Part shown: positions 13,366-22,404 of the stretch, piece by piece
Layout of the letters: each line of letters starts with the position of its first letter
Position numbering within the stretch: the stretch's first letter is position 1
NCBI GenBank assembly: GCA_013396915.1
Contig: VWZL01002849.1
Location: forward strand, 716,367 to 780,366
Length of the DNA: 64,000 nucleotides
Reading direction: 5' to 3'
DNA from: Stercorarius parasiticus
Lineage: Eukaryota; Chordata; Aves; Charadriiformes; Stercorariidae
Made by a program: the position numbers and the translations under genes
Notes under the pieces: generated by a model
What the model saw: the letters and a program-made list of their open reading frames with translations, nothing else
The model's database searches: none
Told to the model about the DNA's origin: nothing

Positions 13366-13482
13366 GTAGTGTCGTTTTTTCTAAACTCATTAGTCTTTTT
13401 CTCTCTCTTCCTCCTCTTCCTTCCGGGAGAGAGCACCTATCCTTCATTTCAGTGGCTAGTCCAGCCCATATCATGAAAATGA

Positions 13483-14822
13483 GGCACATCTTGATTTATT
13501 TCTCAACTCTTCCATAGATCCTGTGTGTGACCTGTAGAATATCAGGATATCTGTGTATCTTTTTCCCGTGATAATAGGAATAAAACCCCCATTCTTCTTA
13601 TTTTTTCAGCTTTGCCTCCTGACATAGCAAATGTTGCAGGCAAAGGATGATAAATTATATATGCATACAGTACATCAAATATAAGGAATACCAACCTTAG
13701 CTGAGAACTTCAGAAAGGATCATAGTATGAACAAAGTAACTATACTTTAAGCAAAATGTGTCCAGTATTCAGTTTTCACATCAAGGAAATGGTAAACAGT
13801 TCTATATAATATCTGTTTCTCTGAATCTAATCCAACCTGTAATGGTTCTTCATATTTGTCAGGCAGAACTGAGACTGTCTTTTGCCTTGTGAATTCATGC
13901 AGTTTATAGATTAGTGTTATAAAATATTACATTTATTAATATTAAGCTAATTAAAGAAATTTAATAAATACATCACAATATTTAAAAAAACCACTCACCT
14001 CAACACTGAAAGCATTTTGCATTTATAGAAGACTGCCCCACTGCTATTTATAAGAAATTAAAGTCTGTGGTTGCCTTCAGTTCATTGAACGTGTCTGTCC
14101 AGCACTGGCATTACTAATAAAATACTGAAGTCTCCTCTACAGTGACAATCACACTACTAATTTTTATCTGAGTAATATTCTTCTCTTTCTCACAAATAAA
14201 TATTTACACCCTTCATTAAAGAATTGCTAAAGAAGAATAGTCTGAACAGGCTATGTCTTCAGGGAATGCTGCTGCTTTCCATTTTTAATGTAGTCTAATC
14301 TTGCAACATCCTGGGTGTAATAAGGCCTGAAAACTCAGGTCTTTGCACATTAAACAACCAGACAAAGTAACCATAGTATTTTTAAATTTAATCCCTCTTT
14401 ATGTAGGGATTAAATGTAAATCCAATTTTCATGTCCAGCACCTAATTATCAATAAAATATTCTGTTTGCATAATAATTCAAAGATTAGTAGAAGCAAAAG
14501 AGAGAAAATACATGTTAAAATACTTCTCAACCTATCTCTCATTCTCTGTGAACTATATCATTCCAGTCCACTGAGTGCAAGGTGTCCCCAGTCATTACTT
14601 GTGGCAGTGATTAGAGAAGGCTATTACGGTTAGGAGCACCAACAAAGCCAGTAATACCTGAGATAAGTTAACTCAAAGGAAAAGAAAAATAAAAAATTGA
14701 AATCCGCTGGAGAACCTTGCTAGTGTGAAAATACCTTGCCAGTGATGTTACTGTAGAATATAAACTGCTAAATTCAGAATCAACTGCCTATCCTTGTACT
14801 CCTACTGCACATACTAAAGGTT
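13483..14822. other. unique A+T-rich sequence, no gene seen
   Basis: No recognised element between the LTR and the CR1 nest. One 96-codon frame at 14343-14633 has no recognisable domain and is probably chance. The bases near 13910-13990 are very A+T-rich (ATTAATATTAAGCTAATTAAAG). Confidence 0.55.
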
Positions 14823-15183
14823 TCATAGAATCATGGAATAATTTGGGTTGGAAGGGACCTTTAAAGGTCACCTATTCCAGCCTCCCCTGTAGTCACCCAG
14901 GACATCTTCCACTAGATCAGGTTTCTTAGAGCCCCATCCAACCTGACCTTTCATGTTTCCAGGGATGGGGCATCTACCACCCCTCTGGGAAACCTGTTCC
15001 AGTGTTTCACTACCTTCATCATAAAAAAATTTCTTCCTTATATCTAGTCTAAATGTACCCTATTTTGGTTTAAAGCTATTACCCCTTGTCCTACCATAAC
15101 AGGCCTTGCCAAAAAGTTTGTCCCCATCTTCCTTGTAGGTCCCCTTTAAGTACTGAAAGGCTGCAATAACGTGACCCTGGAGC
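14823..15183 (-). mobile_element. CR1 LINE 3' end, minus strand (outer element, part 1)
   Basis: Read on the minus strand this is a standard CR1 3' UTR. On the plus strand the tail comes first (TTTCATAGAATCATGGAATA), followed by the GGTTGGAAGGGACCTTTAAAGGTCA block, a GATCAGGTTTCTTAGAGCCCC region, GGGAAACCTGTTCCAGTG near 14987, and a TTTCTTCCTTATATCTAGTCTAAATG stretch near 15030. It reaches the end of the RT frame at about 15150 and stops at the unresolved base 15184. The next block is also minus-strand CR1 but comes from much further 5' in the element. Either there is an internal deletion at the N or two separate copies lie side by side. Confidence 0.9.
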
Positions 15184-15184
15184 N
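15184..15184. other. unresolved base (N) inside CR1 nest
   Basis: A single N separates a CR1 3' UTR from a CR1 RT segment on the same strand. The CR1 parts expected between them are absent, so the N may hide a collapsed or mis-joined stretch. Confidence 0.95.
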
Positions 15185-15270
15185 CAAGGCAGGGCATGCC
15201 CTTGGTGAGCTATGCTGGCTGTCTCGAATCACCTCCGTGTCCTCCATGGGCCTTAGCATAGCTTCTAGGT
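15185..15270 (-). mobile_element. CR1 LINE RT segment, minus strand (outer element, part 2)
   Basis: On the plus strand this reads GGTGAGCTATGCTGGCTGTC, then a TCGAATCACCTCCGTGTCCTCCATG stretch and GCCTTAGCATAGCTTCTAGG. This is the antisense of the CR1 RT region. The match continues at 15581 with GATCTGTCCCACGACCTT, the natural next bases of the same antisense CR1 text. The interval 15271-15580 therefore interrupts it. Confidence 0.8.
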
Positions 15271-15580
15271 TGTAGAGAGGTGGACATTGGTCTCTTCTCC
15301 CAAGTGACAGGCAATAGGACAAGACGAAACAGGCTCAAGTTGTGCCAGGGGAGGTTTAGGCTGGATATTAGGAAAATTTTTTACACTGAAAGGGTTATTA
15401 AGCATTGCAACAGGCTGCCCAGGGAAGTGGTTGAGTCACCATCCCTGGAGGTATTTAAAAGATGGGTAGACATAGTGCTTAGAAATACGGTTTAGTGATG
15501 TTTTTTGCCAGAGTTAGGTTGACAGTTGGATTAGATGATCTGAAAGGTCCCTTCCAACTTAGGCAATTCTATGATTCTAC
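15271..15580 (+). mobile_element. CR1 LINE 3' end, plus strand, nested insertion
   Basis: This 310-base plus-strand CR1 3' end starts TTGTAGAGAGGTGGACATTGG and runs through CAACAGGCTGCCCAGGGAAG, GGAGGTATTTAAAAGATGGG and TTGGATTAGATGATCTGAAAGG. It ends AATTCTATGATTCTAC at 15580. It closely parallels the last 310 bases of the CR1 at 20200-21376 (same TTTAAAAGA-GGGTAGAC and GGTTTAGTGATG blocks), so both belong to one subfamily. It is 5' truncated, as most CR1 copies are. It splits the minus-strand CR1 RT text cleanly (part 2 ends GCTTCTAGG, part 3 resumes GATCTGTCC), so it is younger than its host. No clear target-site duplication was seen, as is usual for CR1. Confidence 0.9.
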
Positions 15581-15839
15581 GATCTGTCCCACGACCTTGA
15601 CCTGACTGCCACGGCTTTTCAAATATCATGGAGAGTGGAGTGGCAACTACATCAGCCAGTTCCCTAGGGACTCTGATATGTATCTGGTCAGGTCCCATAG
15701 ACTTATGTACGTTCAAGTCCCTCATGCGGTCACGAACCTTATCTCTTACAGAGGGAGGAACTTTGCACTTACAGTCACTGCCTTGTATTCCATCTACTGG
15801 AGAGGTGTAGGAAGAGACATTGCCAGTGAGGACTGCCAC
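15581..15839 (-). pseudogene. CR1 ORF2 remnant, RT N-terminal region
   Basis: An open minus-strand frame of about 85 codons with the CR1 blocks [10 protein letters not shown] and [20 protein letters not shown]. The frame runs on by chance past 15580 into the antisense of the nested plus-strand CR1 (residues [15 protein letters not shown]), which is not part of the enzyme. It has no intact start or catalytic motif and makes no functional product. Confidence 0.75.
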
Positions 15840-16015
15840 AAAATGGTGTTGAGCACCTCAGCCCTCTCCGTGTCCATTGTTACCAGTTTGCCAGGCTTGC
15901 TTATCAGGGGGATACGCTTTCTTTGACCTTCCTTTTCTGGCTGACATACCTGTAGAAGCCCGTCTTATTATTCTTTGCATCCCTTGCCAAGTTCAGCTAC
16001 GGGTTTGTAGTCCTC
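15581..16015 (-). mobile_element. CR1 LINE endonuclease-RT linker and early RT, minus strand (outer element, part 3)
   Basis: Minus-strand CR1 coding remnant. The open minus frame covers [20 protein letters not shown], then [20 protein letters not shown] and [10 protein letters not shown]. This is the segment between endonuclease and RT and the start of RT in CR1 (short blocks [24 protein letters not shown] are known from the family). Further 5' of the element (plus-strand 15850-16015) the antisense text continues as GTTTGCCAGGCTTGCTTATC, TTTCTTTGACCTTCC and ACCTGTAGAAGCCCGTCTTA. The copy ends near 16015, where A+T-rich sequence begins. Stops and indels make it a pseudogene. Confidence 0.87.
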
Positions 16016-17940
16016 CTAATTACATTAATTTGAATTAAATATTCCAAAACAGGTGTCACTTTTTTTTTTTCTCTGTCGGCCTCTTATCATTTAGAAATTG
16101 TTTTCCCTTTGGAAATGTCCCTGCAAAGAAACCACTGTGTTAAAATAATTTGATATGAAAAATGCAAATGTGGTAAGGAAAATAAAAGAACATTTACTAA
16201 AAATGAAGCAGGAAAAGTAAAATTTCTGCAGGATTATCAATCTGAAAATCTCTGTAAATTTACCTAGATAAATACAATCTATGCCATTAGATGAAACAAC
16301 TACTCTGCTGCATATCTAGAAACTCAAGCCTCCCACCACTGTCCTAAGTTTGTTCTGTCCCTTTCTCCTCTGATAAGTTTGCTCTTCTGAGATGTCTCAA
16401 TTCAGAAAGCAGGAATAATTGTGTCCCATCTTCCCTTTCCTATTCATCCCACAATACTACAGATTATCCCGGCTGTGACTTTTTTGGTCTGAAATACATT
16501 TAATTCTAACTCCTCTAGGAATCTAACGTAACACTCTTTAGGCTGAAATATCCTCAGCTGAGATATAAGAAAATGGCATTTGGTGTCTACTTTAGATTTT
16601 TCAGTTTTACTTGAGGATAGTGGTTACAGTGTTGGATAAAAAGGCCTCCATCTATAGTTTCCCATTCAGAACAACAGTTGCCTCAAAATGCATCTTCCTA
16701 CCTTCTCTCTCAAATAAGCTATTTTTGTTCCATGTCTACTTTCTGTTTTGGACTAATGACTAGGATTTTTGTGGGAATTTTTCTGATAAGAAGCATCTGT
16801 CTGAATCCTGTTGCCTTTTAAAGAGGCAGGAGGAATTACTTTCTCTTACTTCCTCCCAGATGTATTTCTTTATTTGACAAATCTGAATTTATAAGAAAAT
16901 AATACAGTTATTCCATAAAAAGTACTTACTTTCCATAATATGTAATGTCCAAATAAGCATAAGAAAGGGTAATAAGAAAAACTGATGATATGCCCACATT
17001 CATGCTATGATTTTTCTCTATTAGCTTCTATCATTAACAGACATGAAAGTAAAAATTTAATTTTTAAATGGTTCTATATCAAATCAGATTTTTCTGGTAG
17101 AACTTAAAAATATTTTTTCTGATTCATGCTTAAATATGATTTTCTTCCCTTCTTTAGTCTAAATGAAATGTACTGTAGTATGTAAACAGAAAGATTTGTG
17201 CAAATTGAGTATATATGCAGCAGATGAGCAAACTACTTTTTAGTACATTTTCTGGGGGCTTGATCACTCTATTTTTATATGCATTACATTTTTAATTCCA
17301 TCTTTATTTTTAAAAAAGGCTAGCTGCTGTCTTTTGGAGCACAGAAGAGGCTGCCTTAAGTGACTACCTTAGAGACGAAGAGTCATACATCTAATTATGT
17401 TGCACAGTCATTTCTTTGCTATGCTTAACTTCTTGTGCAATCACAGAGCTAGCGCTATAAAGTAATCTCTCTCACACACACACACACATGCGCACACAGT
17501 GTGATGGTTTAGAGTAGTGTAGCATTAGATGCTGAGAGCACAATCAGGTACTGGAGACACTCTCAGTTAGATGTTTTGCAGAAATATTATCCTAGCAGTT
17601 TGCATGTTCATGTTGAGCAGCCTGGCCAGAAGGATATCTTTATAGATATTTTGAGTATTTATCTGCCACTGTCTTGCTTTACGATGTTTCTACGATATAT
17701 TGTTCACTTTTATTTTCTTTGAAACATTAAAATATGGGATTAGTTACCTGTAATAGAGCTCTACTGATGAGTTGAGACAGCTAGATAATTAATAGATGGG
17801 GTCAACTCCAGAAGTTAAAAAAAATGTGATTTAAGACAAAATTGCCCCAGCATAGCTAATGGAGAAACACAGAAATTGATTAAACAATAGTTATTGGAGA
17901 GAAAGCAATAACTGTTGGAGCTACTGACAGAGTTGTTGTT
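16016..17940. other. unique A+T-rich sequence with a (CA)n tract
   Basis: No gene or known repeat family seen apart from a T run at about 16061-16070 and the (CA)n tract at 17471-17498, which is listed separately. Confidence 0.55.
17471..17498. repeat. (CA)n microsatellite
   Basis: About 28 bases of CA with one ATGCG interruption. Imperfect and short, so probably only weakly polymorphic. Confidence 0.9.
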
Positions 17941-18296
17941 GTTCGGCCTGAAGAGAAGACGCCGGGGAGACCTTGCTGTGGTGTTTCAATATCTAAAAGG
18001 GGTTCATTAGAAAGAATGAATGAGACTTTTTACCTAGGCCTCTACTGACAGGACAAGGGACAATGGTTTTAAACTGAAAGACAGTAGATTTAGATTGAAC
18101 ATAAGGAAGGAATTTTTTGCAATGAGAGCGATGAGGCACTGCAACATGTTGCCCAGAGAAGTTGTGGATGCTCCATCATTGGAAGTGTTCAGGGTAAGGC
18201 TGGGGCTTTGAGCAATCTGATCCAGTGAATGATGTCCCTGCTCGTTGATGATGTCTAAAAGTCACTTCCAAACCAAGCTGTTCTAGGATTCTATGA
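17941..18296 (+). mobile_element. CR1 LINE 3' end, old copy
   Basis: A 5'-truncated CR1 starting inside the last RT block (GTTCGGCCTGAAGAGAAGACG corresponds to the TTCAGCCTGGAGAAGAGAAGG region). It passes through ACAGGACAAGGGACAATGG, GAACATAAGGAAGGAATTTT, GCAACATGTTGCCCAGAGAAG and a CCATCATTGGAAGTGTTCAGGG stretch, and ends TTCTAGGATTCTATGAAAG. Point changes and a poor tail show age. No coding frame is left. Confidence 0.88.
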
Positions 18297-20199
18297 AAGA
18301 GGAGGTCAGTCCTGCCAGGGATGTGGATCTATATGAACAACAAAATGTTAAAACATACAAAAGATGCATTCTCTATTCTTGTTTGAGTTTTGATGTATTT
18401 TTGGAAGTAGTCAGGCAATCTTACTGTAGATTTTTGTATGCTTCAGCTGACAGGGCATGAATTGAGTCAGATATTAATGGTACTGAATTAACAAGTTAAC
18501 AAGGAGTATATCTGAAAAAGCAATGGAGAAAAGGATGTTGCATGTTTCCTGGTAAATTTACAACACAGTTAAACTTGATGCTAGAATTTTATGACTGAGT
18601 AGAGACAGAGAATCAGGGACTACAAAGTAAAAGTTAATATTATTTTTTCTCTCAGATACAAGCAACCCATAAATAAGAGTAAGAAAGAGTATCTCTAATA
18701 TTTCACGGTGTTCTGGTATGCATGGATTTGTGCTAATTAGAGCAGAACCATAGATGACAACTACTAATAGTCCACTACACTGCGATTGTTAATGAAATTA
18801 CGTATGTTCATGCAATCAGCCTCTCTTTGCATGGTTTGAGAAGATACAAGTTATATTGTCTGTATAGGCAATCCTGGGAACATTTCCTCTTCCATAGTAT
18901 TAATCAGTATTAGGTCAAAGTCATATTTCCTGATCTGAGCTGTTCAAGAATAATGCAGAAAAACTTTAAGCTGTTTGCCCAAACCTGGGCTCCACAGGAG
19001 TTGAGCTTTGGTTGTTCACAAAGACGCAGTGCGTTACTGATGAATATAGCTCTTAAGCTTCAAGGGAGTAAAGCTCAGCAGGAGCAAAACTTTTCTTACG
19101 TTCAAAGTGTTTCCAGTCTGTTTCTTTTTATCCATAGTGTGTTCTGTCACTCTATCGCTCTGTCAATCCTGATGGGAAAACAGACATAGCCAAAGCAAGT
19201 AGACTTGCAGAATTTGTCTCCTCTTTAACCAGTAGAAATATCCACTGGAGCCAAATGGAAACTACCCATTTTGATTTCTTTGGGTATATAATTTCAAGCA
19301 TTTTTAAACTACACATGTAAGGTTCCACTAGGAAATGCTAACACATGGATAATCCTTTTTTCATTTTCTGTTTTCTTTCAATCTTGCTTTTGTTTGTTGA
19401 CTGTTTTCAGAAAAAGACATTTGAAGCCTGTAGGCATGTATTTATGCATGGAAGAAAGATGTCAAACAGAAAGCACTTTATTCTCCAAATTAATGAAAAT
19501 ATGTAGGCTAAAGAAACAACAAATCTTAATGATGGCTTCTTTTCTCTTTTTTCTTCTTTTTTAGTTTTGTTTGTTTTTTGTTTGGTTTGGTTTGGTTTTC
19601 CTAAGTTTAAGGAGACTGCCTTAGTCACAAGGTTCTTCTTGGGCCTTAGTGGCTAATAGAATCAAAAGTAGGAAAGATATATACCAACACAATCTGCAAC
19701 CAGATGAGTGCTGACTTTAAGTATCCCATAGTTTTACTAAGATGAAGACACCACAAGAGCCGGAAGTTTTAAAGTAAAAGTTTTACTGTTGATTAATGGG
19801 TTTGACAAATCTGCTAATTTTGGCACTTCATCAATTTTCAGCTTGGTAGTGCAGGTAAGACTATGGCTTTTGTCACAGTGGTTTTAACTTTGTAGTAGAA
19901 ATATCACTGAACATCTTATTTACCTCATTGTCTGATATATTTCTTTAACTCAATCAGAACTTAATAAGAGTCATAATTCTGTTTTAGAAGGTTCTAAACA
20001 CCCTTGATTTACATAAAAAAGTCTTTCAGCTTTAGCATTCCTGACTGATACTTTATGAAAATCTTAAAAATCTAAATCATCAAGGGAAGTACTATTCTAT
20101 ATTTACGGACCTCCAGATAGTATATACACGAAGCATTTAGTTACTCCTGCAGCAAGGTCATCAAGAGTTTATCAAAGTAGATAATTATTGACAAATAAT
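18297..20199. other. unique A+T-rich sequence, no gene seen
   Basis: No exon or known element recognised. It holds a short (TTTGG)n stretch at 19577-19598 within a T-rich run (19540-19600). The frame at 18953-19189 (78 codons) and the frames around 19407-19628 have no recognisable domain. Confidence 0.55.
19577..19598. repeat. (TTTGG)n short tandem repeat in T-rich stretch
   Basis: About four units of TTTGG inside a longer T/G-rich, A-poor stretch. A similar GGTTT array occurs at 43892-43914. Confidence 0.8.
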
Positions 20200-21376
20200 T
20201 GACAAACTTGATCTCCTTCTGTGACAAGGTGACCCACTTGGTGGATGAGGGAAAGGCTGTGGATGTTGTTTACCTGGACTTGAGTAAAGCCTTTGACACC
20301 AATTCCCACAGCATCCTCTTGGAGAAACTGTCTGCCCATGGCTTGGAGTACACTTCATTGGGTAAAAAACTAGCTGGAGTGCCAGGCCCAGAGAGTGGTC
20401 ATGAATGGAGTTAAATCCAGTTGGTGGCTGGTCATCAGTGATGTTCACCATGGCTCGGTATTGGGGCTGGTTCTCTTTAATATCTTTATCAATGATCTGG
20501 ACGAGGAGACTGAGTGCACCTTCTGTAGCGTGACACCAAGTAGACAAAAAGTTCGGTGGGAGTGTTGATCTACTTGAGGCCCATGATATGAGATTCAACA
20601 AGGCCAAGTGCTGGGTCCTGCACTTGAGTCACAACAACCCCATGCAAAGCTACAGGATTGAGAAAGAGTGGCTAGAGAGCTGCCTGGCAGAGAAGGCCCT
20701 TGGGTGTTGCTCAAGAGCCAGATGAATATGAGCCAGCGGTGTGCCCAGGTGTCCATGAAGGCCAACAGCATCCTGGCCCGTATCAGGAACAGTGTGGTGA
20801 GTAGGACTAGGGAAGTGTTCGTCCCCCTGTACTCAGCACCGGTGAAGCCCCACCTCAAGTACTGCTTTCAGTTTTGGGCCCCTCTCTACAGGAAAGACAT
20901 TGAGGTGCTGGAGCAGTTCCAGACAAGGGCAACAAAGCTGGTGAAGGGTCTGGAGAACAAGTCTTATGAGGAGTAGTTGAGGGAGCTGGGATTGTTTAGC
21001 CTGGAGAAAAGGAGGCTGAGGGGAGAACTTATTGCTCTTTACAACTACCTGAAGGGAGGTTATAGAGAGGTGGGGATTGGTCTCTTCTCCCAAGTAACAA
21101 GCGATAAGACAAGAGGAATGGCCTCAAGTTGCACCAGGGGAGGTTTAGATTAAATATTAGGAAAAATTTCTTCACTGAAAGGGTTATCAAGCATTAAAAC
21201 AGGCTGCCCAGGGAAGTGATAGAATCGATGTCCCTGGAGGTATTTAAAAGACGGGTAGACGTGGTGCTTAGGGACATGGTTTAGTGATGGTTTTCGTCAG
21301 TGTTAAGTTGATGGTTGGACTCGATGATCTGAAAAGTCCCTTCTAACCTAGACAATTCTATGATTCTATGATTATA
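20200..21376 (+). mobile_element. CR1 LINE, 1.2-kb 3' part with RT palm and thumb remnant
   Basis: This plus-strand CR1 begins in RT at GACAAACTTGATCTCCTTCT. It shows the motif-A region VVYLDLSKAFDT (20256-20291), a [17 protein letters not shown] stretch (near 20470-20520), a NKAKCWVLHL stretch, [20 protein letters not shown] and [19 protein letters not shown] 3' UTR follows, ending ATTCTATGATTCTATGATTA near 21376. The catalytic FADD box expected after TECT is lost (the text reads TGTAGCGTGACACC). A stretch of some tens of bases after it also appears deleted, since CTTGAGG runs straight into CCATGATATGAGATTCAACA. In-frame stops are present, so it cannot encode an active enzyme. Its last 310 bases match the nested CR1 at 15271-15580. 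Confidence 0.94.
20668..20976 (+). pseudogene. CR1 ORF2 remnant, RT C-terminal region
   Basis: A 102-codon open stretch inside the CR1 copy. Recognisable blocks are [20 protein letters not shown] (about residues 21-40), [20 protein letters not shown] and [12 protein letters not shown]. It corresponds to the thumb and connection part of the CR1 RT, downstream of the catalytic motifs, and ends in a TAG where the family would read on. It is a relict with no expression evidence. Confidence 0.85.
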
Positions 21377-21938
21377 TTTACAAGCAAAACATTTGAGTTT
21401 CTATAATTGTTGATGAGGTGAAATTCATCCTTTTCATTTAGGATTCTAGAAAAAGTTTGATCAAGTTTCTTTATATGAGATGGAGGTCTTCATTTTGAAA
21501 AGGGCACAAAGAACATCTGACTTTCAACAAAGCAGCTTTCAAAATTAAGAAAACACAGGTTATGTAAGAAATAGATTTTGATTGAGTAAAATCTTGCAAT
21601 TTCAAACGTATCCTGCTCTCTATTTGAATGAAAGAAAGACCTTGGAAAGTTTTAAACAAAACCGAGACAAAGTGTTGCAGCATAATCAATAACCTTGGAG
21701 TCAGGACAGTCACTTAGGATCCCCCAAATCGAACACCTCATTTAGACTAGTATATTGTAACAGATACACTTAGTTTAGGAATAAGATCATTATAAATTTG
21801 TGTAGAAGAGCCATTTATGTGGTGTGTGATCCAAAGCAGAAATCCAATGGAGCTATCCAGTTTGGGTCTCTGTTTTTTTTTTGCTAAAATAATAATAGTG
21901 AGCTGCAAAATGCTTGCAACAAAAGGAAGCTTCAAGGG

Positions 21939-21962
21939 AAAAACAAAACAAAACAAAACAAC
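21939..21962. repeat. (AAACA)n short tandem repeat
   Basis: About five units of AAACA/AACAA, 25 bases before the C-rich tract. Confidence 0.85.
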
Positions 21963-21986
21963 ACGAAGAAGCACAACCCACCCATT

Positions 21987-22010
21987 CCCCGCCCCCCCTT
22001 CCCCTCCCCC
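21987..22010 (-). other. C-rich tract with minus-strand G-quadruplex potential
   Basis: The plus strand has C runs of 4, 7, 4 and 5 separated by 1-2 bases. The minus strand therefore has four G runs of at least four with very short loops, which fits a stable G-quadruplex pattern (and an i-motif on the plus strand). It is unusual in otherwise A+T-rich DNA. Any function is unknown. Confidence 0.7.
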
Positions 22011-22404
22011 AAACCTAAACCTAGAAAATTCTTTAAAGATTGAGTTATTTATCCAGAGCATAACAATCCCAGGCTTATGTTCCTTATGTAATATCTGGGA
22101 CTGGAGCCTGATTTTGAATGATCTGAAACAGAACATGTTTAGATTCTAGTTTTGACAAATTCACATTTTCAAACAAACAATCAAAATGTTTTGTGCATAG
22201 GTTTTATACCACTGCCAAAATTCCTACTGTTTTTAATTTCAAAGCTGTATTCTAGGATCTTATAGAAATTATTTGCTGAATTTATGGGCATGTAGGAAAT
22301 AGGTTAGAAACTTTTTGTTCCTCTCAGTTAATGGGATAGAATAGAGTTATCCTTTGTTTTTTTCAGCTACCTTTAATGTTTCATTTCCTGAAGAAAGGAG
22401 ATGG

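Larger units (their letters stand above)
12737..13476 (+). mobile_element. solo LTR, ERVL-type, near full length (copy A)
   Basis: This is a near-complete LTR of about 740 bases. It starts TGTCCCTGTTTGAGG at 12737, a decayed TGTCCTGGTTT start. It shares long blocks in order with the LTR at 51072-51791. One is a 59-base block (12898-12956 against 51222-51280) with four mismatches by eye, all transitions. Others are a GACAGGTGACCCAAAAC block, GGGTATTCCAT, CTCAGTATAAAAGCTGAGGG (TATA), a GAGGACCCTGTCTGTTC block and a TTTCATTAAAGTA stretch (polyadenylation signal). It ends near TATCATGA at 13476, where copy B ends AAACCATGA. Direct repeats ATGAAAATGA flank it at 12726-12735 and 13473-13482. No gag, pol or env sequence is attached, as expected after LTR-LTR recombination. 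Confidence 0.85.
21377..22404. other. unique sequence with A-rich and C-rich tracts
   Basis: No known mobile element. Two overlapping frames (21747-22136 minus, 129 codons; 21817-22149 plus, 110 codons) are open mainly because of the simple-sequence tracts at 21939-22010 and show no domain. The (AAACA)n and C-rich tracts are listed separately. Confidence 0.55.

Noticed and set aside
13910..13990. Very A+T-rich stretch considered as an attachment region or origin
   Set aside because: Similar composition is common across the window; no specific motif supports it.
20185..20607. 140-codon minus-strand frame
   Set aside because: Antisense shadow of the plus-strand CR1 RT; the sense strand explains it fully.
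21747..22149. Overlapping 129- and 110-codon frames on opposite strands
   Set aside because: Both run through the (AAACA)n and C-rich simple sequence, which creates poly-Lys/Pro or Gly/Val stretches; not coding.
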